Below, piece after piece: positions 34,549 through 44,415 of a stretch of 64,000 nucleotides of DNA; within the stretch, counting starts at the first letter, position 1, and each line of letters opens with the position of its first letter. A program made the translations under genes and the position numbers. Source of the DNA: Paenibacillus sp. CAA11 (GTDB taxonomy: Bacteria; Bacillota; Bacilli; Paenibacillales; Paenibacillaceae); the NCBI RefSeq assembly GCF_003060825.1, contig NZ_CP028922.1, positions 4,824,411-4,888,410 of the forward strand. Reading direction: 5' to 3'. The notes under the pieces are model-generated. The model saw nothing but the letters and a program-made list of their open reading frames with translations, ran no database searches and was not told the DNA's origin.

Positions 34549-35565
34549 TCATTCGATCTCCTGCTTCACAGGCCGCAGCAGCTGCTCCGGTGTATTGTCT
34601 GGATTTGTCCAGCTGTCGATCAGCTTCTTCGCCTGGTCAACATCTTCTTCATTGGCTAGATCATAGAACACTTTATCGATCCGGGTTCCCTTGCCCATGA
34701 TCGTGAAGCTGCTGATTTGCGGACGCCCACTGGTTAAAATTTGCTTAGAAAGGTCAATAATAGAAGATGGGGGCATATCGGTCTTGAAATTCTGTCCCAT
34801 AATATCCATCAACTCAGGAATTTTACCCACTTGATCCAAGGACAAAACTCGATCAACAAAAGCATTTAAGAAAATTTGATGCCTTTTGGTCCGGTTGAAA
34901 TCACTGTCTTCCCGGTATCTTACATAATTCAGCGCTTCTTGGCCGTTATAGAGAGGCTTATTTGCCTTAATAGTAAACTTCTCATGTTCCTTCTGCTTGT
35001 TAACGATATCCTTGGTGATCGGAAGTGCGATCCCATCAAGTGCATTAACTACATCCTTCAGTCCATTGAAATTGATAGCCGCGTAATACTCTGCAGAATG
35101 ACCTAAAAATGCCTGAACCGTATCCTTGGCCATCTTCTCACCGCCGAAGGCATACGCATGATTGATCTTGTCCTTCTTGCCTTTGCCGATAATCTCAGTA
35201 TACGTATCCCGAGGAATCGAGATCAGTAGAACCCTAGAATCTTTAGGACGAACCACAGCGTAGATCATCGTATCCGAACGGGCCGGCTCATTATTGCGCT
35301 GATCCACCCCGAGCAGCAGTGCGGTAAATGGCTTTTCTTGTACAACTACTGGCTTAGGAGCCTCGCCTTCCAGCGGAGCATATGATTTCTCAAGCTTTTT
35401 CTCGACATGATCGGACAAGAAGAGGTCGAATGCCGCTATCGCCAGATCCTTGCGGAAGGTGTAGCCAAGCGTGCCCGCGATAAGGAGAACGATCAGTGTT
35501 ATGCCTAAAATCTTACCTGTCTTTTTCTTCTTCTTTCTTCTCTTCCGGCTGCTTCTTTCTAACAT
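34549..35565 (-). CDS. LytR-CpsA-Psr (LCP) family wall polymer ligase
   Basis: A 338-residue LCP protein. A very basic cytosolic start (RKRRKKKKKTGK) precedes one membrane helix (ILGITLIVLLIAGTLGYTF), and the external LCP domain runs about 85-235. Conserved residues: LLLGVDQRNNEPARSDTMIYAVV, LISIPRDTYTEI (the arginine binds pyrophosphate), NHAYAFGG, and YVRYREDSDFNRTKRHQ. LCP enzymes transfer teichoic acids or other lipid-linked polymers onto peptidoglycan. It is a single gene with GGAGG before the ATG. B. subtilis has three paralogues; which one this matches is not clear. Confidence 0.92.
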   Translation of the reverse strand: MLERSSRKRRKKKKKTGKILGITLIVLLIAGTLGYTFRKDLAIAAFDLFLSDHVEKKLEKSYAPLEGEAPKPVVVQEKPFTALLLGVDQRNNEPARSDTMIYAVVRPKDSRVLLISIPRDTYTEIIGKGKKDKINHAYAFGGEKMAKDTVQAFLGHSAEYYAAINFNGLKDVVNALDGIALPITKDIVNKQKEHEKFTIKANKPLYNGQEALNYVRYREDSDFNRTKRHQIFLNAFVDRVLSLDQVGKIPELMDIMGQNFKTDMPPSSIIDLSKQILTSGRPQISSFTIMGKGTRIDKVFYDLANEEDVDQAKKLIDSWTNPDNTPEQLLRPVKQEIE

Positions 35566-35818
35566 ACTTCGTCCTCCAATGCTAATCAGTTAAGCTGCTT
35601 CACCGCGATCTATGAACTGAGCTGCCCTTTAGAACAGACGTATTTTCAATATATTAACAACTATGAACCACCCTATTGTAAGCCTTATGCTTCATCATTT
35701 CACTACAAAAAAGTTAAAATTTCGAACTTCTTTGCGTCCCTCGAACAATATAACCGATTTTATGCATTTTCTCAATGCATTTAAGCATGAGTTCCCTGAG
35801 CTGACATATACATGAAAA
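35566..35818. other. intergenic region upstream of the LCP gene
   Basis: About 250 bp, AT-rich. It should hold the LCP promoter. No repeat, RNA or operator was recognised before the terminator at 35819. Confidence 0.4.
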
Positions 35819-35844
35819 GCGGGCACCCGAAAAAGGGTACCCGC
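35819..35844 (-). terminator. intrinsic terminator of the peptide ABC transporter operon
   Basis: GCGGGCACCC (35819-35828) pairs with GGGTACCCGC (35835-35844), with one wobble in RNA, then TTTTC on the minus strand. It lies 30 bases after the last gene of the operon. Confidence 0.8.
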
Positions 35845-35874
35845 ACATTTATTGTAAATCTTGATATTTAACAA

Positions 35875-36840
35875 TTATGCATAGTGGCAGGCAACAAAAT
35901 GGTTGTTACCTACATCACGATACTCCGGATTCTGCTGCTTGCACAGATCGGTTGCCAATGGACAGCGAGTATGGAACTTGCAGCCTGAAGGCGGGTTCGC
36001 CGGGCTCGGAATATCTCCTTGCAGCACGATACGTTCGCGCTTCAAGGTTGGATCTGGAATTGGAATGGCAGACATCAATGCCTTGGTGTAAGGATGAAGT
36101 GGATTTGCGTATAACTCTTCCTTGCTGGCCAATTCAACCATGGAACCAAGGTACATTACGCCTACACGGTCGCACAAGTGCTCTACGACACTAAGGTCGT
36201 GAGAGATAAACAGGTACGTCAGCTGCTTCTCGCGTTGAAGATCGCTCAGCAGGTTAATAATTTGCGCTTGAATGGATACGTCCAAGGCAGATACAGGCTC
36301 GTCTGCTACGATGAATTCTGGATTCAGAATCAATGCGCGAGCAATACCGATCCGCTGGCGTTGTCCACCGGAGAATTCGTGTGGAAAGCGGTCATAGTGG
36401 TAAGAAGCCAATCCACAAATGCGCATCGTCTCCATAACACGTTCGCGTACATCCTTACGGTCTACCAAGCCATGGTCAATCAGCGCCTCGCCAATGGCCT
36501 CGCCTACCTTGATCCGCGGGTTCAAAGAACTGAACGGATCCTGGAAGACGATCTGCAGCTTCGGCCGAAGGCTGCGCATTTTGGACTTAGGCAGTTTATG
36601 AATGTCTTGTCCTTTGAACAGTACAGTACCGTCTGTCTTCTCATTCAGACGAAGAAGAGTACGGCCAATTGTACTCTTACCGCAGCCCGATTCACCTACG
36701 AGTCCAAAGGATTCGCCTTTGTTAATGGTAAAGGATACATCATCTACAGCTTTAACGTTACCAATTGTACGTGAGAAGACGCCGCCTGTAATCGGAAAGT
36801 ACTTCTTCAAATTCTCAACTTGGATCAACGGTTCACTCAT
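35875..36840 (-). CDS. peptide ABC transporter ATP-binding protein (OppF/DppF type)
   Basis: A 321-residue ATPase, the second ATPase of an oligo/dipeptide importer. Walker [19 protein letters not shown]-loop [14 protein letters not shown], signature [16 protein letters not shown], Walker [13 protein letters not shown] and H-loop [12 protein letters not shown] are intact. The C-terminal oligopeptide region contains the four-Cys iron-sulphur-like pattern ([17 protein letters not shown] ... FVACHY). Its start overlaps the previous ATPase gene by 4 bp. Opp, Dpp and App systems cannot be separated by sequence reading alone. Confidence 0.93.
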   Translation of the reverse strand: MSEPLIQVENLKKYFPITGGVFSRTIGNVKAVDDVSFTINKGESFGLVGESGCGKSTIGRTLLRLNEKTDGTVLFKGQDIHKLPKSKMRSLRPKLQIVFQDPFSSLNPRIKVGEAIGEALIDHGLVDRKDVRERVMETMRICGLASYHYDRFPHEFSGGQRQRIGIARALILNPEFIVADEPVSALDVSIQAQIINLLSDLQREKQLTYLFISHDLSVVEHLCDRVGVMYLGSMVELASKEELYANPLHPYTKALMSAIPIPDPTLKRERIVLQGDIPSPANPPSGCKFHTRCPLATDLCKQQNPEYRDVGNNHFVACHYA

Positions 36841-37826
36841 TGTACTTTCCCCTCCTCCTCATACAACCAGCAGGCTGTCTTATGTTTGCCATTGCCATGC
36901 GAGCGGAGCGGAGGCTCTTTGGTCTTGCAAATTTCCATGCAGAACTCACAACGATCATGGAAGTGGCAGTTATCGCCAAGCTCAACCGGGTTAGGTACTT
37001 GCCCGGGAATGGAGTACAGGCGATCCTGTTTTTGGTTAATAATCGGCTTCGCTTTCAGCAGGCCTTTCGTGTAGGGATGCTGTGGATCCTCGAACAGGTC
37101 AAGAACTGGAGCTTCCTCAATAACCTTACCTGCATACATAACAACTACGAAGTCAGCCATTTCAGCTACAACACCCAAATCATGCGTAATCAGCATGATC
37201 GACGTGTTCACTTTCTTCTTGATATCACGCATCAGATCGAGAATCTGTGCTTGAATCGTTACGTCAAGAGCGGTTGTTGGTTCATCTGCGATGAGCAGTT
37301 TCGGATTACAGCTCAGTGCAATCGCGATCATGATCCGCTGACGCATACCGCCGCTCAGCTCATGCGGGAAAGAGTGGAAGATTTCTTCCGCGCGAGGGAT
37401 ACCGACCATAGTGATCAGCTCAATCGCACGTTTCTTTGCTTCCTTGCGGTCCAGTCCCAGATGAAGGATAAGCGGTTCACAAATTTGTTCACCGATCGAT
37501 AGAACCGGGTTCAAGGAGGACATAGGCTCTTGGAAGATCATCGCTACGTCGTTACCACGCAAGCGGCTCATATCTTTTTTACTTAGCTTAAGAATATCTT
37601 TGCCTTCAAAGAGAATTTCCCCTCCGACAATATCTCCAGGCGGGGTCTCAATCAGGCGCATTAATGACATGGCGGTAACACTCTTGCCGCAGCCGGACTC
37701 GCCAACTACGCAAAGCGTCTCGCCCTCACGTATAGTGAAGCTGACATCGTCAACTGCTTTGACAATACCAGCGGAAGTACGGAAGTGGGTTTTTAGGTTG
37801 CGAAATTCCACTAGTTCTTTTGCCAT
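36837..37826 (-). CDS. peptide ABC transporter ATP-binding protein (OppD/DppD type)
   Basis: A 329-residue ATPase, first of the pair. Walker [19 protein letters not shown]-loop [15 protein letters not shown], signature [16 protein letters not shown], Walker [19 protein letters not shown] and H-loop [12 protein letters not shown] are all present. The C-terminal Cys-rich region ([22 protein letters not shown]) is typical of peptide importers. It powers uptake through the two permeases encoded just upstream. The gap to the permease gene is 13 bp. Confidence 0.93.
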   Translation of the reverse strand: MAKELVEFRNLKTHFRTSAGIVKAVDDVSFTIREGETLCVVGESGCGKSVTAMSLMRLIETPPGDIVGGEILFEGKDILKLSKKDMSRLRGNDVAMIFQEPMSSLNPVLSIGEQICEPLILHLGLDRKEAKKRAIELITMVGIPRAEEIFHSFPHELSGGMRQRIMIAIALSCNPKLLIADEPTTALDVTIQAQILDLMRDIKKKVNTSIMLITHDLGVVAEMADFVVVMYAGKVIEEAPVLDLFEDPQHPYTKGLLKAKPIINQKQDRLYSIPGQVPNPVELGDNCHFHDRCEFCMEICKTKEPPLRSHGNGKHKTACWLYEEEGKVQ

Positions 37827-37839
37827 AGAATTGTATCTC

Positions 37840-38763
37840 CTACTTTTTCATTTTAGGATCGAGAGCATCCCGCAGACCATCACCGATCAGGTTAATCGCC
37901 GTAACGGTAATCAGAATACACATACCCGGTGGAATCCAAAGCCATGGACGCTTACGGAAATCAATCAGATTGTTGGCAGCAGAGATCATATTCCCCCATG
38001 ATGGCGTTGGCGGTACAACACCAACCCCGAGGAAGCTCAGTGCTGATTCTGTAATAATAGCCCCAGCTACACCAAGGGTAGCGGATACGATAATAATTGG
38101 AATAGTATTAGGCAGCAGGTGACGGAAAATCTTGCGGCGGTCATTCAGACCAAGCGCTTCTGTTGCCTGCATGAATTCCTGCTCGCGGAGCGTCAGAATT
38201 TGGCCGCGGACAAGACGAGACAAACTCACCCAGCCCAGTGCACCGATAATCAGCATCAAGAAGTAAATCCGTTTGGACGGCTCTACTTTCAGTTCGGAGA
38301 GAATAGCTCCCAGCGTAATCAGAATCGGCAGCTGTGGCAAAGCCAGAAAAATATCCGCTATACGCATGATCACCGTATCTGTAGCTTTGCGGTAGAAACC
38401 AGCTAACGCCCCGAGGGTAGCGCCAATAATAACAGCAATTGCCGTAGCCACAAGGCCTACGGTCATAGAAATACGACCTGCAAGCATCGTACGCAGCAGA
38501 ATATCACGTCCGAGCTTATCTGTGCCGAACCAGTGCGCAGCACTTGGCGGCTGATTCTTATCAATCAGCTTATATTGATATAAGCTGTATGGCGATAGAA
38601 AAGGTCCAATAATACAAATAAGCAACATCACTATCAAGATCAAAAGCCCCAGCAGAGCCAGCCTGTTGCGTGAAAAACGTTTAAAGGCTGTTCTCCACGG
38701 TGAAGCTGGCTTCACTACCGGTGCTTCTATATTCGTCTCTACAGGTGCAACCTCAACGGACAA
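37840..38763 (-). CDS. peptide ABC transporter permease (OppC/DppC type)
   Basis: A 307-residue inner permease with the characteristic N-terminal extension, a first membrane helix (LALLGLLILIVMLLICIIGPFLSPY), the external HWFGTDKLGRDILLRTMLAGRISM loop and five further helices. The ATPase-contact EAA loop is in EFMQATEALGLNDRRKIFRHLLPNTIPI. The family ending GDGLRDALDPKMKK is intact. It pairs with the next-upstream permease. Confidence 0.93.
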   Translation of the reverse strand: MSVEVAPVETNIEAPVVKPASPWRTAFKRFSRNRLALLGLLILIVMLLICIIGPFLSPYSLYQYKLIDKNQPPSAAHWFGTDKLGRDILLRTMLAGRISMTVGLVATAIAVIIGATLGALAGFYRKATDTVIMRIADIFLALPQLPILITLGAILSELKVEPSKRIYFLMLIIGALGWVSLSRLVRGQILTLREQEFMQATEALGLNDRRKIFRHLLPNTIPIIIVSATLGVAGAIITESALSFLGVGVVPPTPSWGNMISAANNLIDFRKRPWLWIPPGMCILITVTAINLIGDGLRDALDPKMKK

Positions 38764-38775
38764 CTAAATCTCCTC

Positions 38776-39741
38776 CTACTTTAAGCGAATTCTTGGATCT
38801 GCAACTCCGTACAGCACATCGGAGAGCAAATTACCCAGGAGAGTAAGTACTGAAAGGAACATCGTAAAGCCGAGCATAAACGGATAATCCCGCATATTAA
38901 TCGATTCCAGATATACTTGACCGATACCAGGCCATACAAACACTTTCTCCAAAATCATAGCGCCGCCGAACAGTGCCGGCAGTTCGAAGCCAAGCAATGT
39001 AATCGCTGGCAATAGAGCATTACGAAGTGCGTGCTTAAAGATGACAGTACGTTCTTTAAGACCTTTCGCACGAGCTGTGCGGATGTAATCCTGACGAATA
39101 ACCTCCAGCATGCCGGTACGGAAATAACGAGTCAAGCTGCCTGTGCTCAGCATTACCAGTACAACCGTAGGAAGGAACATATGATTCGCTAAGTCTTTAA
39201 TATAAGCCCAGCCTGTCAGAACCTGGCCGGATGTCGTCATCCCCGCTACAGGGAATATCTTCCAATCCAATGCAAATAGCTTAATAAATAGCAGACCTAT
39301 AAAGAAAGAAGGTAAAGACATACATAGGAAGACTAGTAAGGTAACTATCCTATCAAATAGTGAATACTGGAACTTAGCAGAGAAGACACCCACAAAAACA
39401 GCAATAATCCAGCTGATGATCAAACTGGCGAATGCAATAATGAATGAATTCCAGACATAACGGTTAATAATTTTGGTTACAGGCTCTTTGTGTTGAAACG
39501 ATTCACCTAAATTGCCTTTTACCATATTGCCAGCCCAATCGATGTAGCCTTTAAAGAAAGGCTTGTCGATACCGTACAATTCGCGAAGCTCAGCCTTTTT
39601 CTCAGCAGTCATATTCGGGCTGGCTTTCCCAGAAATATAGTCCCCCGGTACCATCTTCGAGATTGCGAACACGATCAGCGAGATGCCAATAAGCGTCGGA
39701 ATCATTTGCAGAAGCCGCCGGATGATATATTGCCTCATCAA
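38776..39741 (-). CDS. peptide ABC transporter permease (OppB/DppB type)
   Basis: A 321-residue permease with six membrane helices. The typical start MMRQYIIRRLLQMIPTLIGISLIVF, the MVPGDY loop, the EAA motif DYIRTARAKGLKERTVIFKHALRNALLP and the ending LLSDVLYGVADPRIRLK are all seen. It forms the channel together with the next gene, 12 bp downstream. The first ATG (39741) or the second can serve as start. It follows the binding-protein gene after 67 bp. Confidence 0.93.
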   Translation of the reverse strand: MMRQYIIRRLLQMIPTLIGISLIVFAISKMVPGDYISGKASPNMTAEKKAELRELYGIDKPFFKGYIDWAGNMVKGNLGESFQHKEPVTKIINRYVWNSFIIAFASLIISWIIAVFVGVFSAKFQYSLFDRIVTLLVFLCMSLPSFFIGLLFIKLFALDWKIFPVAGMTTSGQVLTGWAYIKDLANHMFLPTVVLVMLSTGSLTRYFRTGMLEVIRQDYIRTARAKGLKERTVIFKHALRNALLPAITLLGFELPALFGGAMILEKVFVWPGIGQVYLESINMRDYPFMLGFTMFLSVLTLLGNLLSDVLYGVADPRIRLK

Positions 39742-39808
39742 AATTCCTCCTGGCTACAAGTCGATATGCCCAGCCCTCCTAAGGGGGCTGAGCATATCCT
39801 GTGATGTT

Positions 39809-41557
39809 TTATTGTTGCAATTGAACTTGGTACAAGCTGTAGTTAAAATCTTTGTACGGGGAAAGATCAAAGCCTTGTGCACGAGCGTTGATTGCATACA
39901 TGTTCGTTCTTTGGTACATGAAGATCAACGGAACGTCTTTGTTCAATTCACGGTACATATCAGCATAGATTGCTTTACGCTTCTCAAGATCCAGCTCTTT
40001 CTTACCTTTAGCCATCAGCTCGTCGACTTTCTTGTTAGAGTAACCGGAATCGTTCTGAGCACCGCCAGTAATATATACCGTGTTGTCCGGATCTGGAGTC
40101 AGACCCCAAGCAGCGAAGTACATGTCATAGTCGCCTTTGGTTTTCTTATCCATGATTGCGTTGAAATCAAGGGTATCAGCTTTTACATCAATACCAAGAT
40201 CCTTGTAGTTCTGGGTCAAGATTGGAAGCAATGCTTCTACAACTTCGTTATCGGCTGTTGCAGAGAAGTTAATTGTGAATTTCTCACCATTCTTCTCACG
40301 AATTCCGTCAGAACCAACCTTCCATCCAGCTTCATCCAGGAGTTTTTTGGCTTTCTCTAGATCAAAGTTGTAATGAGTGATACCTTCATCTGTGTAAGCC
40401 CAAGATACTTTGGATTCTGGAATATCAATAACATCAGCATAAGTGCCGTATACGGACTCTACAATATCTTTACGGTTCAAACCATAAGTCAGCGCTTGAC
40501 GTACCTTTTGGTCTTTGAACTTGTCACGTTTCAAGTTCATACCGATGTAACCATAACCATTGTTAGGCAGAATTTGCAGGTCGAGGAAGCCCAAATCTTT
40601 CAGCTCGTCTACATTATCCTGAGTTACAGAGATGTTATCCATATCTGTTTCACCAGTTTGCAGCAGGGACATGTTCGTGTTAGGTGTTGTCGCTTTGTAG
40701 ATAATATTCTTCGTCTTAGCAGCACCCTTGAAGTAATCTGGGTTTGCTTCGAAGTCAACCTCTTGGCCTGCTTTGTAGGCCTTCATAATATAAGGACCGC
40801 TGCCGAGCGGCTTGTCGTTCAATGCTTTTACAGTATCAAGGTTGCCCTTCTTATAGCCCTTACCATAGTAATGTTCAGGCAGGAATTCAACTCCACCAAG
40901 GTATACTTGAGTCAGAGCGGTATAATCACTTACAGTAATTTGAACGGTGTTATCATCAATGATCTTAACACCGGAAATTTCTGTAGCTTTGCCTTCATGG
41001 TATTCTTTAGAACCTACAATGTTGGCTGCCATCAGATCGGACTCACCGTCATAAGCAGGATCAAGGTATAATTTCAAAGTGAAGTACCAGTCTTTAACAG
41101 TTACTGGAGTACCGTCTGTGAACTTCACGCCTTGTTTTAAATGGTAAGTATAAGTTTTCTTGTCTTCGGAGACATCTACGGAGTCAGCCAGGCTGTTCTC
41201 ATATGTTCCGTCCGCTTTAACAGTTGAGAACGTATCGAAAATAATTCTGTTTACATATTGGTCATAAGATGTTTCTGCAAACAGTGGGTTGAACACGCCC
41301 TTAGGAGCAGTCATACCAACGATCATGGTGTCTTTACGAGCAAGTGCTGGTGCTGGGTTCTGGGATGGGTCAGCCGCTTTGATCAAGCCGCTCTCGTTCT
41401 GGCTCTTGTCAGCCTCTCCCTTGTTTGCACTTGTGTTCGTGTTCGTGCCGGAGTTCGCAGCGTTGGTAGCGCTCTTGTTGTTGCCGCTGGAGCAAGCCGA
41501 AAGTACCAGGGTCAGGGCCAGTACGGTCGCCAGCATTAGGTTCCATTTCTTTGTCAT
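39809..41557 (-). CDS. peptide-binding lipoprotein of the ABC transporter (OppA-like, SBP family 5)
   Basis: A 582-residue extracytoplasmic lipoprotein. The signal peptide ends in the lipobox LVLSAC (Cys about residue 22), followed by a Ser/Asn/Thr-rich linker. The family-5 binding domain starts near residue 70 (YDQYVNRIIFDTFSTVKADGTYENSLADSVDVSEDKKTYTYHLKQGVKFTDG) and ends in the KAIYADMYRELNKDVPLIFMYQ region. It captures peptides (or another family-5 ligand such as nickel or cell-wall peptides) for the permeases. It is the first gene of the operon; GAGGAGG precedes the ATG at 41557. Confidence 0.92.
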   Translation of the reverse strand: MTKKWNLMLATVLALTLVLSACSSGNNKSATNAANSGTNTNTSANKGEADKSQNESGLIKAADPSQNPAPALARKDTMIVGMTAPKGVFNPLFAETSYDQYVNRIIFDTFSTVKADGTYENSLADSVDVSEDKKTYTYHLKQGVKFTDGTPVTVKDWYFTLKLYLDPAYDGESDLMAANIVGSKEYHEGKATEISGVKIIDDNTVQITVSDYTALTQVYLGGVEFLPEHYYGKGYKKGNLDTVKALNDKPLGSGPYIMKAYKAGQEVDFEANPDYFKGAAKTKNIIYKATTPNTNMSLLQTGETDMDNISVTQDNVDELKDLGFLDLQILPNNGYGYIGMNLKRDKFKDQKVRQALTYGLNRKDIVESVYGTYADVIDIPESKVSWAYTDEGITHYNFDLEKAKKLLDEAGWKVGSDGIREKNGEKFTINFSATADNEVVEALLPILTQNYKDLGIDVKADTLDFNAIMDKKTKGDYDMYFAAWGLTPDPDNTVYITGGAQNDSGYSNKKVDELMAKGKKELDLEKRKAIYADMYRELNKDVPLIFMYQRTNMYAINARAQGFDLSPYKDFNYSLYQVQLQQ

Positions 41558-42320
41558 GCATGATCCTCCTCTTTTTAAATACATACTTCTGAAAATATAT
41601 TATAGAATAATATATCCGACGGGTTACCCAGAACAGCCGCTGAATGACTAAGAGCCGTCCTGCTTCGAAAATGTGTCAGTTTTCTTAACAAGTAAAAACC
41701 TATTAGCTTACTCGGTTTTAACTGCTTCAAACAAAACTCATTCCCGGCTTGACCAGGGGTGATTTAGGATCAAATGTATGAGCTATACTTTGAATAAATA
41801 ACCACAGGTCAATTAGTTGTAAAACAGATTCCGCTGCTCAGCGGAAGGGACTTAATTTAACACAGGGATCATGAATGACTGCCTCGTTCCTTCTGTGTTT
41901 TGATTTAGTAAATAATATACCTGATTACTACCAAAATTCCAATACTTTTTATTCAATTTTATTAAGAACTTTTTTTAATACCCGTATAAAAACTTTTTGG
42001 CATGGACGGATCATTCGTGAATGCATCAAGGAGTTGTCATCGAATGTTAAATCATATCCAATTGCAATTATGTATATTTATAATCAAAATCGTAAATTTA
42101 TTCTCCGGGAGTTTAGTATATTTTAACGATAAAATTCATCATTTTTGCTGTAACTAACCTCAATTTCGTCCATAATCGGAACATCAATGTCCACTGGACA
42201 CGCACAAAAAGGTGGGTCGTTTTATCCGTTTAGTTTCCCTATTTTATACGTCACTTATTGCAATATATCTTGATACAATCCTGTATCTACATGACATCAG
42301 TAGGCAGCTCTGTATAATAC
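41558..42320. other. 760-bp gap upstream of the peptide ABC operon
   Basis: The gap is AT-rich and carries no gene that I can support. An 83-codon frame at 41875 has no ribosome site or domain. TTCCGCT-N4-AGCGGAA (41829-41846) is a perfect inverted repeat about 280 bp before the operon start and could be an operator or a hairpin. The rest probably holds promoters. Confidence 0.4.
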
Positions 42321-42323
42321 AAA

Positions 42324-42351
42324 AGCCGACAGTGGATAGCCACTGTCGGCT
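42324..42351 (-). terminator. intrinsic terminator of rpsF-ssb-rpsR
   Basis: AGCCGACAGTGG (42324-42335) pairs perfectly with CCACTGTCGGCT (42340-42351); the minus strand follows with TTTTGTATTAT. It lies 20 bases after the rpsR stop. Confidence 0.85.
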
Positions 42352-42371
42352 CTGTCTCCCTCAGACGGATA

Positions 42372-42644
42372 TTATTCCGTAGTGTAAGGAAGCAACGCGA
42401 TTTGACGAGAACGCTTGATAGCGATCGTCAAGAGACGTTGATATTTTGCACTGGTGCCAGTCACACGACGTGGCAAAATCTTGCCGCGCTCGCTGATGAA
42501 TTTCTTCAGCAGCTCAGTGTCTTTATAGTCAATGTGAGTAATTTTGTTCACAGTGAAGAAACAAACTTTACGACGCTTGTTACGTCCGCCACGGCGTGCC
42601 GGTCTTTTGTCGTTGTCTCCGCCTTCTCTTTGCTTGAAAGCCAT
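42372..42644 (-). CDS. rpsR: 30S ribosomal protein S18
   Basis: A 90-residue S18. The basic start ([74 protein letters not shown]) is nearly identical to the family consensus. S18 pairs with S6 on the 30S platform. A single cysteine (KVCFF) is kept, so it is the zinc-free form. Last gene of rpsF-ssb-rpsR. Confidence 0.97.
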   Translation of the reverse strand: MAFKQREGGDNDKRPARRGGRNKRRKVCFFTVNKITHIDYKDTELLKKFISERGKILPRRVTGTSAKYQRLLTIAIKRSRQIALLPYTTE

Positions 42645-42665
42645 GTTTATTCAGTCCTTTCCAAG

Positions 42666-43148
42666 TTAAAATGGTAGATCATCATCCGATATATCAATCG
42701 GTTTCCCGTCGTCAGAGAATGGATCCTGATTGCCGCGCGAGTAGTTGTTGCCACCACGGTTTGCACCGCCGCCGCCGCCTCCATTAAATGGAGATTCTTC
42801 CCGCTGCTGTCCGCCTCCTCCGCCCTCACGGTTAGACTCCAAGAAACGGACATTATCGGCAATCACTTCGGTCACGTATACACGTTTACCTTCGTTATTC
42901 TCGTAATTCCGTACTTGAATACGTCCTTCCACTGCGGTCAAGCGACCCTTGCGCAAGTAATTGGCACAGGTCTCTGCCAGCTGTCTCCACGTAACGACCG
43001 GAATGAAATCCGCTTCTCGCTCTCCACCTTGCGATGTAAACGGTCTGTCCACGGCCAGCGTGAACTGGGTAACCGCAACACCAGCTGGTGTATAACGAAG
43101 CTCGGGGTCCCGGGTAAGCCGTCCGATCAGAATGACACGGTTCAACAA
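42666..43148 (-). CDS. ssb: single-stranded DNA-binding protein
   Basis: A 160-residue SSB. The OB-fold covers residues 1-105 ([37 protein letters not shown] ... [17 protein letters not shown]). A Gly/Asn/Arg-rich flexible linker and the acidic partner-binding tail DISDDDLPF follow. It coats single-stranded DNA and recruits repair and replication proteins. Located between rpsF and rpsR, the standard Firmicute order. Confidence 0.97.
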   Translation of the reverse strand: MLNRVILIGRLTRDPELRYTPAGVAVTQFTLAVDRPFTSQGGEREADFIPVVTWRQLAETCANYLRKGRLTAVEGRIQVRNYENNEGKRVYVTEVIADNVRFLESNREGGGGGQQREESPFNGGGGGGANRGGNNYSRGNQDPFSDDGKPIDISDDDLPF

Positions 43149-43187
43149 TCCAATTCCCTCCTTTGGGCGATACTTTACAAACGGTTA

Positions 43188-43472
43188 TTAAGCAACGTCT
43201 TTCGTGATGAGATAACGGATGATCTCGTCAGAGATCTTCAGGATCCGCTCAAGCTCGTTCACAACATCTGGCGTTGCAGTAAAGTTTACGAGTACGTAAA
43301 CTCCATCACGGAACTTGTTGATCTCATACGCAAGACGGCGTTTGCCCATAACGTCATGCTTTGTAATTTCTCCACCGTTTTGGATGATGCCTTGGAATTT
43401 TTCGACAGTTGCTTGAACAGCTTCCTGCTCAACGTCTGGACGAATAATGTACATCACTTCGTATTTGCGCAT
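43188..43472 (-). CDS. rpsF: 30S ribosomal protein S6
   Basis: A 94-residue S6 (MRKYEVMYIIRPDVEQEAVQATVEKF ... GKRRLAYEINKFRDGVYVLVNFTA), a complete ferredoxin-like fold. The ATG at 43472 is supported by AGGAGG eight bases upstream; a GTG three codons earlier lies inside the ribosome site. It binds S18. First gene of the rpsF-ssb-rpsR operon. In Bacillus, ychF usually precedes this operon; here it does not. Confidence 0.96.
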   Translation of the reverse strand: MRKYEVMYIIRPDVEQEAVQATVEKFQGIIQNGGEITKHDVMGKRRLAYEINKFRDGVYVLVNFTATPDVVNELERILKISDEIIRYLITKDVA

Positions 43473-43691
43473 ATCTTTCACCTCCTCTTGGACTCACGGC
43501 CCCTAACTCAAGGCTAGGAGCAAGGAGCGAGCGTAAACTCGCACCATATTAATATAACAAATCGGCGATGTGGGCGCAAGTTTTCTTTTTTAAGTGTTAT
43601 AAACAGCCAGTTTTCCCCGCTTATTGAGGGTTTAGGAATGGAGCATAATAGGAGGGCAGTCCAAAAATACTCTAAAGGAGGTATCGGGATC

Positions 43692-43889
43692 GTGGGTGAA
43701 CGCACAGAGTTCGAACCTGGAGATAAGGCGCCGAATGACGGAATCTACACTGAAGTCGGCGAAGCCCGCAGCTTTCATACTCAGATTACCAATCCTAAGC
43801 GCATTAAGCTAAAACGGGGCGAGACTTTCCCAGAGACAACAAACAAGGATCGCAAGTGGAAGAAGGCCGAGAAAGCTTTGGTGCACTAA
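43692..43889 (+). CDS. yjzC: YjzC-family small protein
   Basis: A 65-residue protein with the YjzC pattern: FEPGDKAPNDGIYTEVGE, then ITNPKRIKLKRGETFPETTNKDRKW. B. subtilis YjzC is a short cytosolic protein of unknown function. The start is GTG at 43692, selected because AAAGGAGG lies 7-9 bases before it; the longer ATG frame contains the ribosome site. It is divergent from rpsF and is followed by a structured RNA candidate. Confidence 0.82.
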   Translation: MGERTEFEPGDKAPNDGIYTEVGEARSFHTQITNPKRIKLKRGETFPETTNKDRKWKKAEKALVH

Positions 43890-43928
43890 TCGCCGGATTT
43901 ATTTCTTCGGAGCATGTATAATCCTGTT

Positions 43929-44164
43929 GTTACGGGACATAATACTTTATGACGGTGCACGAAGGAGAGGTGTGGTTCCGTTGGATCAAGCCGCTGCAAT
44001 ACCGTTAGGAGTCTTATTCACGATTCACTGAGACAAGGTGCCTGTTAGGAAGTATCCTTTTCGGTAAACTGCCTTAAAAAAGCAGTTGTCCTCGTTTCCT
44101 GGTTGTGAGAGAAGAATTCCAATATGGTGTGCACCGTCAACCAGGGTCCCCTGACGAGGGGGCC
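43929..44164 (+). ncRNA. candidate structured RNA (6S-like?) with terminator
   Basis: GACGGTGCAC (43951-43960) is exactly complementary to GTGCACCGTC (44129-44138), closing a domain of nearly 190 nt. Inside is a further hairpin, AACTGC/GCAGTT (about 44067-44087). A stem GGTCCCCT/AGGGGGCC (44145-44164) with TTATTT follows as a terminator. A TATAAT at 43917-43922 sits where a -10 would be. No open frame fills the region. Overall length and the long closing stem suggest 6S RNA, but I could not confirm a conserved core. Confidence 0.45.
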
Positions 44165-44204
44165 TTATTTAAACAAACAAAAGCACGTAAGTTATTAAGT
44201 AAAC

Positions 44205-44240
44205 ATTTCTTTTTTGACTAGGATTTCTTTTTTGACTAGG
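44205..44240. repeat. tandem 18-bp repeat
   Basis: ATTTCTTTTTTGACTAGG occurs twice in exact tandem (44205-44222, 44223-44240), with a partial third unit. No function is apparent. Confidence 0.8.
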
Positions 44241-44310
44241 ATTTATTTTAGGACTTTAATTGTTCATAACTGCTATTGTTGAACATAGCTTCATCTTAGT
44301 ATTTTAAATT

Positions 44311-44356
44311 TATATAAGCAGCCAGTCACTAAATTCCGCGACTGGCTGCTTATATA
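44311..44356. terminator. 17-bp perfect hairpin, terminator of the secreted-protein gene
   Basis: TATATAAGCAGCCAGTC (44311-44327) pairs perfectly with GACTGGCTGCTTATATA (44340-44356). It lies 60 bases after the stop of the secreted-protein gene. The run of T is weak, so it could also be a processed RNA end. Confidence 0.6.
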
Positions 44357-44415
44357 AATAGTTACTGCAAATCCTAGCTAACCGTCTTTAACTGCCACCT
44401 AATGTAAAGTTCCAT

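Noticed and set aside
41875..42126. 83-codon frame upstream of the peptide transporter
   Set aside because: No ribosome site, no domain, and composition follows the AT-rich intergenic DNA.
43951..44138. SRP RNA, RNase P RNA or tmRNA identity for the structured RNA
   Set aside because: The conserved signatures I know for these (GGAAGCAG-type SRP loop, GAGGAAAGTCC of RNase P, tRNA-like ends of tmRNA) are absent.
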